DNA of 41,310 nucleotides from Clostridia bacterium (GTDB taxonomy: Bacteria; Bacillota; Clostridia; Christensenellales; CAG-138): the NCBI GenBank assembly GCA_017523925.1, contig JAFWVQ010000040.1, positions 1 to 41,310 on the forward strand. The letters are read 5' to 3'. A model generated the notes under the pieces. The model was not told where the DNA came from. It searched no databases and worked only from the letters and a program-made list of their open reading frames with translations. Both the position numbers and the translations under genes were made by a program. This document shows, one piece after another, positions 40,624 through 41,310 of this stretch (its first letter is position 1; each line of letters starts with the position of its first letter).

Positions 40624-40703
40624 AACCTTGAAAACTGAATATTTTTCCAAGTTCTCTCCATCAATTCTCTCCTTTTTCCGAGGCTTGATTTTGAGATACT
40701 CAT

Positions 40704-40792
40704 GGAGCGGTATCGAAGTGGTCATAACGGGACTGACTCGAAATCAGTTGAGGGGCAACCCTCCGTGGGTTCGAATCCCACCCGCTCCGCCA
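40704..40792 (+). tRNA. tRNA-Ser (anticodon CGA)
   Basis: 89 bases with encoded CCA. Acceptor GGAGCGG pairs with CCGCTCC, discriminator G; anticodon stem ACTGA/TCAGT encloses CTCGAAA with anticodon CGA (reads UCG); long variable arm GAGGGGCAACCCTC as required for tRNA-Ser; T arm GTGGG/CCCAC encloses TTCGAAT. It is the only intact one of three tRNA-Ser-like sequences in 450 bases and the presumed attachment site of the adjacent integrated element. Confidence 0.96.
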
Positions 40793-40834
40793 AGAAAAGC
40801 CAGTAAGCCAAATGGTTTCTGGCTTTTCTTTTTG
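40792..40834 (+). terminator. Terminator of tRNA-Ser
   Basis: AAGAAAAGCCAG (40792-40803) pairs perfectly with CTGGCTTTTCTT (40819-40830), followed by TTTG. The stem begins at the last base of the tRNA. Confidence 0.9.
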
Positions 40835-41310
40835 TTTGCTTTGGGCTGTAAGTTGCTTAGATGCACTTTTGGTCCGAATTCTCTCCTCGATGCAGCATCA
40901 AGTAATTCCCAGACCGCCGAGCAATGCATCTGCTGATGACATCTTTGAACTGTAATCGAGATGTGCATAGACATTCGCTGTTGTTGAGAAGTCGCTGTGA
41001 CCAAGCCACTCCTGTATCTGCTTCATGGAAACCCCCTTTGCAAGGAGCAGCGAAGCGCAGCTATGGCGAAGATCATGAAAGCGAATCCTGCGCAATCCAT
41101 GCTTCTCGAGCAATTTCGGAAACTCCACCGTCAGATAGCGGGGTTTGATTATGCCTCCGATCTCATTTACGCAGATATAGCCAATGTAGTCCTTCATGTA
41201 CGATCTTCCGCAAAGTTTTCGGTACTCCTCCTGCTCTGCTTTTACGGCTATGAGCTTTTCCTTAACGAAATCAACAAGAGGTTGTAGTGGCCGAAGCGCT
41301 GGGATTTTAC
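40793..41310. mobile_element. Edge of an integrated element (prophage or ICE) at tRNA-Ser(CGA)
   Basis: Only the integrase-proximal end is in the window. The attachment core is expected in the 3' part of tRNA-Ser (about 40740-40792). The other attachment site, a repeat of that segment, must be outside. The nature of the element cannot be told from one partial gene. Confidence 0.55.
40898..41310 (-). CDS. Tyrosine recombinase/integrase, C-terminal part (5' end outside window)
   Basis: The minus-strand frame is open from the window end (41310) to the TGA at 40898, 137 codons plus two bases; it starts KIPALRPLQPLVDFVKEKL, so the N-terminal core-binding region and first catalytic Arg lie beyond the window. 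The visible part of the catalytic domain shows the second box HDLRHSCASLLLAKG, then IQEWLGHSDFSTTANVYAHLDY with the catalytic His/Tyr region. This matches phage/ICE integrases of Firmicutes. Its stop lies 106 bases from the 3' end of tRNA-Ser, and it is transcribed toward the tRNA, the usual layout for an element integrated in a tRNA gene. Confidence 0.93.
   Translation of the reverse strand, partial: KIPALRPLQPLVDFVKEKLIAVKAEQEEYRKLCGRSYMKDYIGYICVNEIGGIIKPRYLTVEFPKLLEKHGLRRIRFHDLRHSCASLLLAKGVSMKQIQEWLGHSDFSTTANVYAHLDYSSKMSSADALLGGLGIT

Larger units (their letters stand above)
40485..40682 (+). repeat. 17-bp direct repeat ahead of tRNA-Ser copies B and C
   Basis: TCTCTCCTTTTTCCGAG occurs identically at 40485-40501 and 40666-40682, ending 26 and 21 bases before tRNA-Ser copy B (40528) and the intact tRNA-Ser (40704). 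A partial version, TTCTCTCC, appears at 40652 and at 40879. It suggests that the region grew by duplication, or that this is a recombinase or transcription signal. Confidence 0.75.

Noticed and set aside
40306..40936. Plus-strand ORFs running through the tRNA-Ser region (translations containing GIEVVITG)
   Set aside because: These are translations of tRNA sequence; the frame crosses a tRNA, a terminator and the integrase 3' end.

Overview
The window comes from an endospore-forming, probably anaerobic member of the Clostridia with a fairly GC-rich genome. The grounds are a clear sigma-G gene, a SpoIID-type protein, a YtxC-like protein, an anaerobic ribonucleotide reductase activase gene, a CIRCE-controlled hrcA-grpE-dnaK-dnaJ cluster, strong GGAGG ribosome binding sites, several TTG/GTG starts and TTGACA-N17-TATAAT-type promoters. 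I cannot name the genus from sequence alone.

Layout. 1-3.5 kb: 3'-truncated pyruvate phosphate dikinase (minus), a small unknown gene and an MGMT-like protein. 3.5-8.2 kb: SpoIID/SH3 protein (minus), sigG, a possible 43-residue ORF on phased A-tracts, an orphan BlaI-type repressor, and a YtxC-like protein (minus). 8.4-12.3 kb: a minus-strand run of response regulator, histidine kinase and a PflX-type radical SAM protein. 12.6-16.5 kb: HtrA protease, a secreted peptidoglycan-binding protein, PgsA and an orphan substrate-binding lipoprotein. 16.6-22 kb: a GNAT acetyltransferase and a UPF0489 (arginase-like) gene, followed by two successive sigma-factor/membrane-protein pairs with a decayed second UPF0489 copy between them. 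This is a tandemly duplicated module. 22-28 kb: NrdG-type activase (minus) and the CIRCE heat-shock operon. 28-37.6 kb: mostly housekeeping genes on the plus strand (MTAN-like nucleosidase, DUF885 lipoprotein, recX, biotin ligase, nnr, amidohydrolase, 5-formyl-THF cyclo-ligase, rsmD, coaD, coiled-coil protein). 37.7-39.5 kb: a SulP anion transporter (minus). 39.6-41.3 kb: a 28/29-bp alternating tandem repeat array, tRNA-Val(CAC), two truncated tRNA-Ser 5' halves behind a strong promoter, an intact tRNA-Ser(CGA), and the 3' end of a tyrosine integrase gene that marks the edge of an integrated element.

The parts that most deserve a second look are the duplicated UPF0489-sigma-membrane module, the three tRNA-Ser(CGA)-like sequences beside the integrase, the regular 57-bp higher-order repeat array, and a recurring arrangement in which the -35 box of one gene sits in the loop of the upstream gene's terminator. 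I saw no CRISPR array, defence system, rRNA or insertion sequence. No single system here can be declared new from sequence alone.
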